NCBI GenBank assembly: GCA_902547925.1
Contig: CACCQD010000003.1
Coordinates: forward strand, 29,884-93,883
DNA: 64,000 nt
Direction: 5' to 3'
Source of the DNA: an uncultured SAR116 cluster alpha proteobacterium
Lineage (GTDB): Bacteria > Pseudomonadota > Alphaproteobacteria > Puniceispirillales > Puniceispirillaceae
The notes under the pieces were generated by a model, which worked only from the letters and a program-made list of their open reading frames with translations, had not been told where the DNA came from and made no database searches. A program made the translations under genes and the position numbers. This document shows, one piece after another, positions 19,083-27,611 of this stretch (position 1 is the stretch's first letter; each line of letters begins with the position of its first letter).

Positions 19083-19775
19083 TTAAATTTTCAATGTTGC
19101 CTTACCCTTTTTCAAAAGTTGGGATGGATTTGGTATAGTAGCAGTTGCCTTGTCCTTCCTCTGAAAAATTAAATTCCAAGCAATTGTTATGCGTTCCTCA
19201 TCTGTTTCATTAGGGTACACCGAATGTAATAGCGTAGATGGAAAGACGATCATGTCACCCTCGTTCGGGCGTAGTGAAATTTTTGGAGCAAATGCATTAG
19301 TGTTTAACTCTCGAAAGATGTGGTGATCAAATCTCGAGTTTACAAATTCAATCATGCCACTTTCGCCACTAACCACAGAGGGTTGTTTGACATAATAAAC
19401 ACCAGATAGGTGAAATCTACCATGAGTATGAATAGCGTTGTAACCACCTCTCTTATTTATATTTACCCATGCGTTTGCTTCAAAAGTATAATCAGCTAAA
19501 TCAATGTCAGAACCTACTTTTTTTACATATATAGCAGCTGCCTTTGGGAACATTGCTGATATCTCAGAAAATCCAGGTTCTGGCCTGGACAACAACCCGT
19601 CTGGGGAGTGCCAACTGTCACCTTTGTTTGACACATTAATACCTTGCGCAGTTTTGCGCCACAAACGAGCTTCCGACGAAATTTTCTTGTTTAGATTTTT
19701 ATACCCAGGAACCTGGAGCTTTAATATTGGACAAGAGAAAACATGATCTAGATCGACAAGCTTTAATTGTTCCAT
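19083..19775 (-). CDS. 2OG-Fe(II) oxygenase family protein (TIGR02466-like)
   Basis: The 230-residue product has IHTHGRFHLSGVYYVKQP near the middle and FPSTLLHSVYPNETDEERI near the end. These are the double-His, distal His and 2OG-binding Arg pattern of a putative 2-oxoglutarate/Fe(II) hydroxylase family often linked to TPR proteins. The ATG at 19775 is preferred because GGAGA sits 6 bases upstream; the frame continues to 19853. It converges on the TPR-sulfotransferase with 55 bases between stop codons. The same kind of domain is fused to TPRs at 50083-52221. Substrate unknown. Confidence 0.8.
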   Translation of the reverse strand: MEQLKLVDLDHVFSCPILKLQVPGYKNLNKKISSEARLWRKTAQGINVSNKGDSWHSPDGLLSRPEPGFSEISAMFPKAAAIYVKKVGSDIDLADYTFEANAWVNINKRGGYNAIHTHGRFHLSGVYYVKQPSVVSGESGMIEFVNSRFDHHIFRELNTNAFAPKISLRPNEGDMIVFPSTLLHSVYPNETDEERITIAWNLIFQRKDKATATIPNPSQLLKKGKATLKI

Positions 19776-19873
19776 GATATTCTCCATTAAGTTCAGTCTA
19801 CGTGAGATAGCAAAGCATTGAAAGTACCGATGCGTTTTGCAAACCACTGGCATGCAAGAAACGAGGTTAATTC

Positions 19874-20551
19874 ATGACTTTAATTGCTAACAATATCGCT
19901 AACATAAAAAACAAAATAATTAAGGTGCAGAAAAGCTTAAACGATAGATCTGTAACTTTTCCAAAGTTAGTAGCCGTAAGCAAGCGTCAACCCCAATACA
20001 AGATTGATGAAAGTCTTTCCTCTGGGCAAAGGGTTTTTGGCGAAAATCGTGTGCAGGAAGCGCAGCACCGCTGGAAGCATCTGCGACCAGAATATCCGGA
20101 TTTGACACTGCATTTGATCGGGCCATTACAGACCAACAAGGCGGCAGATGCTGTTGCATTGTTTGATGTCATCGAGGTCGTTGACAGGTCGAAGCTGGCA
20201 AAAATCCTAGCTGCTGAAATGAAGCGCCAGAACCGACACTTGCCTTGTTTTGTTCAGGTAAACACCGGTGAGGAGCCGCAAAAAGCAGGCGTTATGCCTG
20301 GTGAAGCTGATGAGTTCATCCGCTTTTGCCGCGAGGATTGTGGGCTGGATGTTGTCGGTTTGATGTGTATCCCCCCTGCGGATGAGGAGGCGGCGATGCA
20401 TTTCGCGCTACTGCGTGAAATGGCGAAACGCAACGATTTGCCCGAACTGTCGATGGGAATGAGTTCGGATTTTGAGGAAGCGATCGCTTTTGGCGCCACA
20501 TCGGTGCGTGTTGGCTCAGCCATATTTGGTGCGCGTGAACCGCACCCGTGA
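19874..20551 (+). CDS. yggS: YggS family PLP homeostasis protein
   Basis: Fold-type III PLP protein (alanine-racemase N-terminal-like) that buffers pyridoxal phosphate. The 225-residue product shows LVAVSKRQP with the PLP lysine (about residue 36), FGENRVQEA, LHLIGPLQTNK and LSMGMSSDFEEAI, all diagnostic. Its first codons are AT-rich, marking the edge of the accessory block, while the rest has core composition. It converges on ribA. Confidence 0.95.
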   Translation: MTLIANNIANIKNKIIKVQKSLNDRSVTFPKLVAVSKRQPQYKIDESLSSGQRVFGENRVQEAQHRWKHLRPEYPDLTLHLIGPLQTNKAADAVALFDVIEVVDRSKLAKILAAEMKRQNRHLPCFVQVNTGEEPQKAGVMPGEADEFIRFCREDCGLDVVGLMCIPPADEEAAMHFALLREMAKRNDLPELSMGMSSDFEEAIAFGATSVRVGSAIFGAREPHP

Positions 20552-20582
20552 ACAACAGTAGAGCGTTGGGCAAAACCGCCCG

Positions 20583-21704
20583 CTAGTCGATGAGATGGCC
20601 TGAACGGTCACGCTTGGTGTCAAGATATCGCTGATTATGTGCGTTGGCTTGGCTTGTCAGGGGCACGCGCTCACACACGGTGACCCCGGCGTCATCAAGC
20701 TGTGAGATCTTATCGGGGTTATTGGTGATCAGCCGCACCTCGTTGATTCCCAACTCGCGCAGAATCTTGCCGGCAGGCAGAAACAGCCGCTCATCGGACT
20801 GGAATCCCAGCGCATGATTCGCATCCACCGTGTCCAGGCCATTATCCTGCAGCGCATAGGCACGCATCTTGTTGAGGAGCCCTATGTCACGGCCCTCCTG
20901 CGCCAGATAGACAAGCACACCGCCACCATTGTTCGCCATGAAGGAAAGAGCGGCTTTCAACTGGTCACCACAATCGCATTTCAGGCTGCCTAGAACATCA
21001 CCAGTGATGCATTGCGAGTGTAAGCGAACCAGCGGCACTTTTTCTGGCACTTTGCCTCCGACAAGAACGGCGAAATGCTCCTCACCGCCAACATCGGCGC
21101 GGAACATGACAATTTCCGCCTCTGCAGCCACTGCCAACGGCACTTTTGCACGCGCTGCAATTTTCAGGCTTTCTGCCGCCTGTCTGCCATATTGCTCAAT
21201 GTCACGTGCCTCGATGACAAGGATATTTTGGTCCCGTGCGAGACGTTCCTGAAAGATTCTGTCGCGTGAGGGAATGCGGGCAAGCACTGCGCTGGGTATC
21301 AATTTGGCAGTTCGCAGCAGGCGCGTGGTCATATCGGCAAGTGAGTCGCGTCGCTCACCTACAATTGAGGCCTGCGCCCCCAAAATATCCGCGTCCGGCA
21401 CACTGATGGCGATGTCAACCAGAGTGGAGATTGTGTGGCCTGTCACTGGGATGGTTGCACAGCTATGTGTTTCACGAAGGGAGCGGCCAAGGCTGTTGAT
21501 TCGGTTGTCGGTCAGCACAAGCATCGCCCCTGACCCGCTCATTTGCGCCAATCTACTGGCATCACCATCACGCATTAACTCAACAGCACGAAACAGGCCG
21601 GCCTCGCCATTGGCAAGACGCAACATAACAATTCCGCCTCGCCGCAGCTCTGCTGATGCGCGGTCAATCCTCATGTAGGCTTTGCCATTTACTGGTTGTT
21701 TCAC
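20583..21704 (-). CDS. ribA: GTP cyclohydrolase II with degenerate N-terminal domain
   Basis: First committed step of riboflavin synthesis. Residues about 200-370 are a complete RibA: HSQCITGDVLGSLKCDCGDQ supplies the zinc cysteines, YLAQEGRDIGL the GTP site and LITNNPDKI the C-terminal motif. Residues 1-190 look like a decayed RibB-type (DHBP synthase-like) domain, an arrangement known in Alphaproteobacteria. The longest start is GTG at 21704; an ATG at 21674 is an alternative. It stands apart from other riboflavin genes, and I saw no FMN riboswitch upstream. Confidence 0.93.
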   Translation of the reverse strand: MKQPVNGKAYMRIDRASAELRRGGIVMLRLANGEAGLFRAVELMRDGDASRLAQMSGSGAMLVLTDNRINSLGRSLRETHSCATIPVTGHTISTLVDIAISVPDADILGAQASIVGERRDSLADMTTRLLRTAKLIPSAVLARIPSRDRIFQERLARDQNILVIEARDIEQYGRQAAESLKIAARAKVPLAVAAEAEIVMFRADVGGEEHFAVLVGGKVPEKVPLVRLHSQCITGDVLGSLKCDCGDQLKAALSFMANNGGGVLVYLAQEGRDIGLLNKMRAYALQDNGLDTVDANHALGFQSDERLFLPAGKILRELGINEVRLITNNPDKISQLDDAGVTVCERVPLTSQANAHNQRYLDTKRDRSGHLID

Positions 21705-21810
21705 TGCACTGGCCCGTCAATGATTGCAGAAAAACCATATTAGGTTTTTGCAATTTGGTTTATGCGGTTATTCTGGTCTTTCTTTAGAGCCTCCATGTAT
21801 TGAGTTGCTT

Positions 21811-22542
21811 ATGAAAATGCAAGGTTTGTTAAATGATGTGGTCCGGGATTCGTCAATAAATGCGCGGCTGTTGATCGCTGATGATGACGCTTTTCTGAGG
21901 ACCACATTGCGGCAGCAGCTGGCAAGTGAGGGGTTCAATGAAGTCGTTGAAGCCTCAACCCTGCTTGAGGTTTTCGACAAACTGCCAGACGCCAACCCGG
22001 ATCTGATCCTTTTGGATGCTTGTCTTCAAGATGGAAATGGTGTGGAAATCTGTCGAAAACTGCGTGAGTGCGGCTTTACCAAGCCGATTGTCATGCTTGC
22101 GGGACAGAATTCAGAGGATGATATTGTCGCTGGCCTTGAGGCGGGCGCGAATGATTATATTGTCAAGCCGATGCGCATGGGCGAATTGCTGGCAAGGGTT
22201 CGCTCGCAACTCTGGCAGCACAAGGCCTCTGACACGGTAAGATTCTCGATATCCGGCCTCAGCTTTGTTCCCGCAAATAAATTGCTGAAATCGGTGGACG
22301 ACAGCAAGAAGGTCATCCTCACGGAAAAAGAGGCGACGATACTGAAATATCTCTATCGGGCGCACCCTGCCGGTGTGACGAAGGAAGAGCTGTTAACAGA
22401 AGTCTGGGGTTTCCAGACAGGGTTGAGCACACATACTGTTGAGACACATATTTACCGCCTGCGCCAAAAAATCCGCCGTATCTGCAAAAAGCCGGTCATT
22501 CTTACAACCCAGACAGGCTATTCACTGGCATCTGTTCCCTGA
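21811..22542 (+). CDS. OmpR/PhoB-type response regulator, orphan
   Basis: The 243-residue product has a receiver domain with LLIADDDAF (acidic pair), LILLDACLQDG (phospho-acceptor Asp) and NDYIVKPM (Lys). A C-terminal winged helix includes ILTEKEATILKYL and TVETHIYRLRQKIR. The ATG at 21811 is chosen; the frame is open to a TTG at 21724. No histidine kinase is encoded nearby, so its partner and regulon are unknown. Upstream ribA is divergent; tRNA-Gln follows on the opposite strand. Confidence 0.9.
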   Translation: MKMQGLLNDVVRDSSINARLLIADDDAFLRTTLRQQLASEGFNEVVEASTLLEVFDKLPDANPDLILLDACLQDGNGVEICRKLRECGFTKPIVMLAGQNSEDDIVAGLEAGANDYIVKPMRMGELLARVRSQLWQHKASDTVRFSISGLSFVPANKLLKSVDDSKKVILTEKEATILKYLYRAHPAGVTKEELLTEVWGFQTGLSTHTVETHIYRLRQKIRRICKKPVILTTQTGYSLASVP

Positions 22543-22595
22543 TACCCAGCCTGTACAGGTATCATGCGGCCGGTGAACGTGTGGGGAAGACCGGA

Positions 22596-22670
22596 TGGCT
22601 GGGGCGGTAGGATTCGAACCTACGATACACGATACCAAAAACCGATGCCTTACCACTTGGCCACGCCCCA
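22596..22670 (-). tRNA. tRNA-Gln (anticodon TTG), CCA encoded
   Basis: Read on the reverse strand: acceptor TGGGGCG pairs with CGCCCCA, the D arm contains AAGTGGTAAGGC, the anticodon loop TTTTTGG carries TTG, and the T arm GGTTCGAATCC is intact, followed by a genomically encoded CCA. It lies 66 bases downstream of the oligosaccharyltransferase-like gene on the same strand. Confidence 0.95.
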
Positions 22671-22735
22671 ATCCGATCGGGTTGCAATCTAGCCGCCATT
22701 TTTCAGTCAATCAACCCATTAAATGACCCGCTGGA

Positions 22736-24886
22736 TCAGTTGATTTTGTAAACTCGGTAATGGGGATAGGCATCGATCAGTGGGGTAAAGTGATCCGGGT
22801 TGAAATCACCGTGATAGAATAGCCTGTTGAAGGTTGAATGATACAGTCGCGGATGGATTAGTTGGTCCGACCAGACCCTTCCGCCAAGTCGGTTGAACTG
22901 CAGATAAAAGCCGCTCGGGTTCGGGTAATCAATGCTGGCACCACGCCTGCCATCATCGGTCTGCACCGCGCCTGAAAGCACGGCCCTGCCATCAACCGTT
23001 CCTTCCTGTAGATTGTAGCGCCTACCACTGCAGTTGATCAGCGCGCCATTTCCATTGCAGGCAAGATCACTATAAAAGAGCTGGTTTGAGCCACGGTGGA
23101 CGGGCAGTGCTGTGCCGGTCTCGCTATCCCACAGACCAAGCGCGGTGATGGATGGCATCCATTGCGACATTTTATTGGTAAGGACAAGGTAGATATCCAA
23201 TCTGTCATTCGTTGGGCCGCGCAAAAAGGCCGCGGCAAGGGCGGCGTTACTGGCACTGTTCTGCGCAACGCCGTCGGTGCCATCATTGCCAATAAATTTG
23301 AGAATTCGTGCGCTTTCACCCTGATCGCGGGACATCAGCGCGCGCGCCAGAAGATGGGTCTGGGGTCCGCGCTGCGTTCCGCCATCGATAAGGGTGGGGA
23401 GCTTGCTGAACAGGCTGGCCGTGTAGCCGTAATCCCACCAGGTTGCAATTACAGGCTGGCGTTTATTTTCGGTTTGGCGCGCATAGTAACCTAAATACCT
23501 GAATCCCTCAACGACTTCGCGGGAAAAGGCGGTGTCTGGAACATAAGGTTTTGACAGCGGATTGAATGAGACAAAATAGGTTGTCGTAAGCATGACAAAG
23601 GCAAGACATGCCTGCACCCCGGCAAATCCCGTTGAGGGCGTTGTGATATTTCTCTGTATCAGACGACAAACAACATATCTGCCAGAGGTCAGCGCAAACC
23701 AGGCAAGGCCAAACCAGAATACCGGTGCAGCAAAGAAAACAACACGGTTGCCAAAAACAGTATTCATCGCTGCAAGGCAGATTGCCGGAATGAAGATTAT
23801 GGCAAAAACTGGCGAGACACAGACCCACCCTGCAATCCCAAGAATGGCAAGGCCCCCAAGCCAGACATTTCCCACCAAAGCACTCAGAAACTCGCCGGCT
23901 GAGAGAACTTCCAATTCGGCAATAGCGTCAAAAGTGTTTGGCAGCTTCATTTGGCCGAAAGAGGTGATTGTGGCCGTGAATTCACTGACATAAACGGAGG
24001 GCCCAAAATTGAGAGTGCTGATCAAGGCAAGATAGACCACGCCCAACAGGGCTGTGCGCGTCAATGACCGGCTGAAACAATAGGTAAGCCAGACAAGGCC
24101 AAGCAAATAAAACCAATTTAGAATGGGTTTTGGCCACCACCAATGAAACAGGTGCGTAACCGCCGCCGCCGCGCCACAAAGCATTAACGCCAGCCAGATG
24201 TTTTTTACCCTGCCTGCCCCTATAATCAGGGCAATGATCAGATAGAAAAATCCGAGATTGAGTTGGTCAGTGTCCAGTCTCCCTGCTGAGGTGCGCCCAA
24301 GAAAAGCGCTGGACAGTGAGCTGCCAAGCGCGGCGATGGCGCCTTCATTCCAAAAGCCAGCGGCACCGAAAGCAAGAATGACCGCTAAAGCCGTTAACAT
24401 CACAGAAATCGGAAGCAATCTGTGCGCCGTCATCGAGAGGGATTCGAGTGATGCGTTGGGAGACAGATAACTGATGAAAACGCCTAACAGCGGTTCATCT
24501 AGGATCGAACGTTCCAGTTCTGGCACATTATCAATAGAATCAGGATAGCTGCGGTACCGTGATAGATCTTTACTGGTGCCGTGAGTTTTGATTTCCTGCG
24601 CCACCAGAAGGAAATAGGCGGCATCAGTTGTCGAATAGGCCGGAAAACCCTCTACGTAATAGATATCCTGTGCATCACTCCACTGGTCATATTGCCAGAC
24701 CCGCATATGTGCGGATGCAAACAGGGCAAGACAAATCAAAACTGCGCTGGTGACATGGATTATTCGATGTCCAGACACCACGAGCCATGGCCTGTCCATG
24801 ACATGCCGGTGCCAAGAGAGCAGCCTTTCCAGATGTCCGCGATTAAACAAGTGGCGCGCCCTCACAAAAATCAAACATTGGCCCAA
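22736..24886 (-). CDS. STT3/PglB-type oligosaccharyltransferase, integral membrane
   Basis: 716 residues, many transmembrane helices to about residue 440, then a soluble C-terminal domain. The family hallmarks appear in order. They are an acidic residue in the first loop (STTDAAYF, D88), RLLP at 156-159, a DxD-type motif GRTSAGRLDTDQ at 197-208, an EL5 glutamate (AIAELEVL, E324) and a conserved Arg (GNRVVFFAAP, R381). WWDYG follows at 483-487 and a downstream NKMSQWMPSI resembling the MxxI motif. Family members transfer lipid-linked glycans to Asn of proteins on the periplasmic side. Best start is uncertain: TTG at 24886 or ATG at 24799 (residue 30, giving a short tail before the first helix). 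It lies directly after ispE, 57 bases away. Substrate glycan unknown. Confidence 0.85.
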   Translation of the reverse strand: MGQCLIFVRARHLFNRGHLERLLSWHRHVMDRPWLVVSGHRIIHVTSAVLICLALFASAHMRVWQYDQWSDAQDIYYVEGFPAYSTTDAAYFLLVAQEIKTHGTSKDLSRYRSYPDSIDNVPELERSILDEPLLGVFISYLSPNASLESLSMTAHRLLPISVMLTALAVILAFGAAGFWNEGAIAALGSSLSSAFLGRTSAGRLDTDQLNLGFFYLIIALIIGAGRVKNIWLALMLCGAAAAVTHLFHWWWPKPILNWFYLLGLVWLTYCFSRSLTRTALLGVVYLALISTLNFGPSVYVSEFTATITSFGQMKLPNTFDAIAELEVLSAGEFLSALVGNVWLGGLAILGIAGWVCVSPVFAIIFIPAICLAAMNTVFGNRVVFFAAPVFWFGLAWFALTSGRYVVCRLIQRNITTPSTGFAGVQACLAFVMLTTTYFVSFNPLSKPYVPDTAFSREVVEGFRYLGYYARQTENKRQPVIATWWDYGYTASLFSKLPTLIDGGTQRGPQTHLLARALMSRDQGESARILKFIGNDGTDGVAQNSASNAALAAAFLRGPTNDRLDIYLVLTNKMSQWMPSITALGLWDSETGTALPVHRGSNQLFYSDLACNGNGALINCSGRRYNLQEGTVDGRAVLSGAVQTDDGRRGASIDYPNPSGFYLQFNRLGGRVWSDQLIHPRLYHSTFNRLFYHGDFNPDHFTPLIDAYPHYRVYKIN

Positions 24887-24943
24887 TGACCACCAGCATA
24901 ACCGGTATCGCTCGAGATAATGACCATAAGTTGGCGAATTCTG

Positions 24944-25816
24944 CTATATAATCCTCGTTGCAACCGCCCAGATCTTTTTCGCAAGAAGCTGGCTGGCCGC
25001 TGCCTCACAGGCGGTGTGTGAGGAGTAAATGGCAAAACAAGTCGCGCCACTACCCGACATGCCAACGGTGTCCGCACCCTCCTGTCCTGCCAGAGTGGTG
25101 AGCAGGGTTCCGATCTCGGGCATCAACTGACAAGCAGGTGTTTGGAGATCATTGCCATATCGCGCCAGTTCAGACGGGGTTGCACCATCTGGAGGAAGGT
25201 GTGAGGCAAGTCGGTCTCCGGTCATGCCAGCATCTGTTAGGGACTTGAAAACATCGCCTGTTGCCAGCGCTTTGCCGGAATTGGCAAGCAGGATGGAGCC
25301 GGCATTTTTAACATCTAATGGCGAGATGATTTCACCTATACCGCTCATATGTGCGGATGTCATGTTCAGGCAAACTGGCACATCCGCTCCCAATTGGAGT
25401 GCCAATCCATAGAGTGCATCAGGCGAAAGAGGTGTTGTTGCATGTTGGTTGAGGTGGCGTAGCAACGCCGCAGCATCGCTAGAACCACCACCAAGACCAG
25501 CACCAACTGGAATGTTTTTTTCAATCACAATTTTTAGAGGCTCAACGACCCCACCTGCCTGCCGGAACTTGCCCAAACAGGAAGCGCAGATATTACCGCC
25601 GCCGTCTTTGACGAGGTCACCCGCAAAAGGGCCGCTCAGGCAAATTTCATCCGCCGCGGCACGGTTAATGGTGATCCTGTCACCAAATTCAGTGAACACG
25701 ACACCGGACACAAGCGTGTGGTACCCATCAGTGCGCTTGCCGGTAATACGCAGAAAAAGATTGATCTTGGCAGCAGCATGGAGCGAGGCGGGAAACATAA
25801 GATCTTTGGCTGTCAT
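24944..25816 (-). CDS. ispE: 4-diphosphocytidyl-2-C-methyl-D-erythritol kinase
   Basis: GHMP kinase of the MEP isoprenoid pathway. The 290-residue product starts with the AAAKINLFLRITGKR signature and has the ATP-binding PVGAGLGGGSSDAAALL at 103-119 and a C-terminal GMSGSGATCFAI motif. Overlaps the upstream TPR gene by 4 bases (ATGA). It supplies isoprenoid precursors for polyprenyl carriers, and the following gene is a putative polyprenyl-linked glycan transferase. The functional link is suggestive only. Confidence 0.95.
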   Translation of the reverse strand: MTAKDLMFPASLHAAAKINLFLRITGKRTDGYHTLVSGVVFTEFGDRITINRAAADEICLSGPFAGDLVKDGGGNICASCLGKFRQAGGVVEPLKIVIEKNIPVGAGLGGGSSDAAALLRHLNQHATTPLSPDALYGLALQLGADVPVCLNMTSAHMSGIGEIISPLDVKNAGSILLANSGKALATGDVFKSLTDAGMTGDRLASHLPPDGATPSELARYGNDLQTPACQLMPEIGTLLTTLAGQEGADTVGMSGSGATCFAIYSSHTACEAAASQLLAKKIWAVATRII

Positions 25817-27600
25817 TCCGACAAGCCATTGATTTCCGACGGCGGCACTCCGGTTTCAAGGCGAGCGCGAAATTTCTCCTTTTCGGCCTCTGTGTCGGCA
25901 AGGGTTATTGCCAGCCGCCATTTGAACCGTGCCTCGTTGCGTCGTCCCAAATGCCAATAGACATCGCCGAGATGACCTGTAATCTCGGAATCGGCCGGTT
26001 CCAGCTCGGTTGCCTGTTCTAGAAATTGAACTGCTGTTTCTGCATCACCTAGACGAAAATGGACCCAACCCAGTGAGTCGACGAAGTAACCGCTGTTTGG
26101 CCGTAGCTCTACCGCACGTTCAATCAATGCAATCGCCTCGTCAAGGTTGCGGCCTTGATCGGCCCACCAATAACCCAGATAGTTGAGGGCAAACGCATCG
26201 TCAGGATTCATTTCAAGTGCTATTTTAAGGTGCTTTTCTGCGGCCTGTGTCTGATCAAGGCGTTCCAGGGTTACACCCAGATTACGGTGAAGATTGCTGG
26301 TGCTGTGGCCTATCTCATAGGCGGTTTCATAGGCCTTCCGGCTGCGTTTGTAATCGGCATCACGGCGATGGCTGTCGCCGAGCAATTTATAGAGATAGCC
26401 ATCCTCAGGGTTGATGGCGATCGCCTGTTGCAATATCGAGGCCGCCTCTGAAAACTGCCTGTTTTCATTGGCAATGTCGGAAAGTGCTATCATTGCTGGC
26501 TGGCCAAGGGGGCCGGCACTGTCAATAGCAGACAGATTGTCAACGGCGTCGCTGTAAGTTGCTTTCTTTATCTGCTGCTGGGCAAGAAGCAGGCGGGGGA
26601 CATTGTTTTCAGGGTCAAGGAACCGTGCGAGCTGCAAGCGGGCGACAAGTGACTGCCCTTCGGAGCGATCTTGCGCCAGCAATGAGAAATCGACGATGCC
26701 ATGCACCATATTGGAGAGAAGCGAAATCGGCTCGTTCTGTGCTTCCTGCGACAGTAGTGCGAGGACGACTGTTCGGTTGAAATTGGTGTTGAGTCGCAGG
26801 CTAACCAGTGTCTCCGCCGCCTGTAATTCGCCATTACGCGCCAACAGCCCTGCAAGGTGTAGCGCGGCCAGAGGTGACATTGGTGTCTTGGCAAGTTGTA
26901 AACCCCGTCTGGCGGCTTCATCTGTCTGTCCAAGATATTCGGCCATCAAGGCAGCATGAAGCTCAATGTAAAGCGCTGGTAACGCACTGGCCTCTTCACC
27001 ATCGTCACGCATTTCTGTCAAATATGTGATGCCAGCATCACCCTGACCGGTGGCAACAAGCGCCCATGCTTTGATCAACCCGGCAAGCTGGCGTGAAGGA
27101 GAGTGCTCGCTCATAGTGTCGGTAAGCACCATGACCGCCTGCCAATCGCGATCTTGAATGGCGATGGCTGTTGCCGGTTCGGCGCTGAAAGCAGTGGAGA
27201 TGTTAAGCTGTTCCATCTGCCTGCCTAGAGCTGCTGCTTTGGTGATATTTCCCTGATAATATTGCGTCATGAAGGTCTGGCGAAGCAGATCAGCGTTGTC
27301 ACTGTTGTCTCGCAACGTTTCGAGGAAGAAATTCGCTGATTGATCAATATCATTGAAATAGAGCGCCTGACGCGCCGCCAGAAAATGACCAGCACCGCTC
27401 TCTGTTTTTGATTGTAGTTGGATGGGCGCGGTGGGGCTGGCAAGAACACCATCGCCCAGTTGATTACCCTCACATCCTGCAAGACCAACCATAAGCATGG
27501 ACAAGATGCCAAAATCCATCAGATGACGCGGGACAGACAAAGGCCTTGAGTTGGGCGCACTGATATCATCAGAGTATCCCAAAGTTCGCCATTGTCGCAT
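25813..27600 (-). CDS. TPR-repeat lipoprotein
   Basis: 595 residues from the ATG at 27600, which has AAAGGG just upstream. The frame is open to 27660, inside ETF-QO. A hydrophobic segment ending LMVGLAGCEG at about residues 37-45 looks like a lipobox in a signal that starts late, so the true start may be an internal codon near MDFGILSML. The rest is tetratricopeptide repeats, denser toward the C-terminus (LGVTLERLDQTQAAEKHL). TPR proteins in this position next to ETF-QO and ispE are common in Alphaproteobacteria; function unknown. It lies 11 bases after ETF-QO and overlaps ispE, so the genes form one operon. Confidence 0.85.
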   Translation of the reverse strand: MRQWRTLGYSDDISAPNSRPLSVPRHLMDFGILSMLMVGLAGCEGNQLGDGVLASPTAPIQLQSKTESGAGHFLAARQALYFNDIDQSANFFLETLRDNSDNADLLRQTFMTQYYQGNITKAAALGRQMEQLNISTAFSAEPATAIAIQDRDWQAVMVLTDTMSEHSPSRQLAGLIKAWALVATGQGDAGITYLTEMRDDGEEASALPALYIELHAALMAEYLGQTDEAARRGLQLAKTPMSPLAALHLAGLLARNGELQAAETLVSLRLNTNFNRTVVLALLSQEAQNEPISLLSNMVHGIVDFSLLAQDRSEGQSLVARLQLARFLDPENNVPRLLLAQQQIKKATYSDAVDNLSAIDSAGPLGQPAMIALSDIANENRQFSEAASILQQAIAINPEDGYLYKLLGDSHRRDADYKRSRKAYETAYEIGHSTSNLHRNLGVTLERLDQTQAAEKHLKIALEMNPDDAFALNYLGYWWADQGRNLDEAIALIERAVELRPNSGYFVDSLGWVHFRLGDAETAVQFLEQATELEPADSEITGHLGDVYWHLGRRNEARFKWRLAITLADTEAEKEKFRARLETGVPPSEINGLSE

Positions 27601-27611
27601 GTTTCTGCCCT

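Noticed and set aside
21465-21480. Half parS-like sequence TGTGTTTCACGAAGG inside ribA
   Set aside because: Only one arm of the palindrome is present, so it is unlikely to bind ParB.
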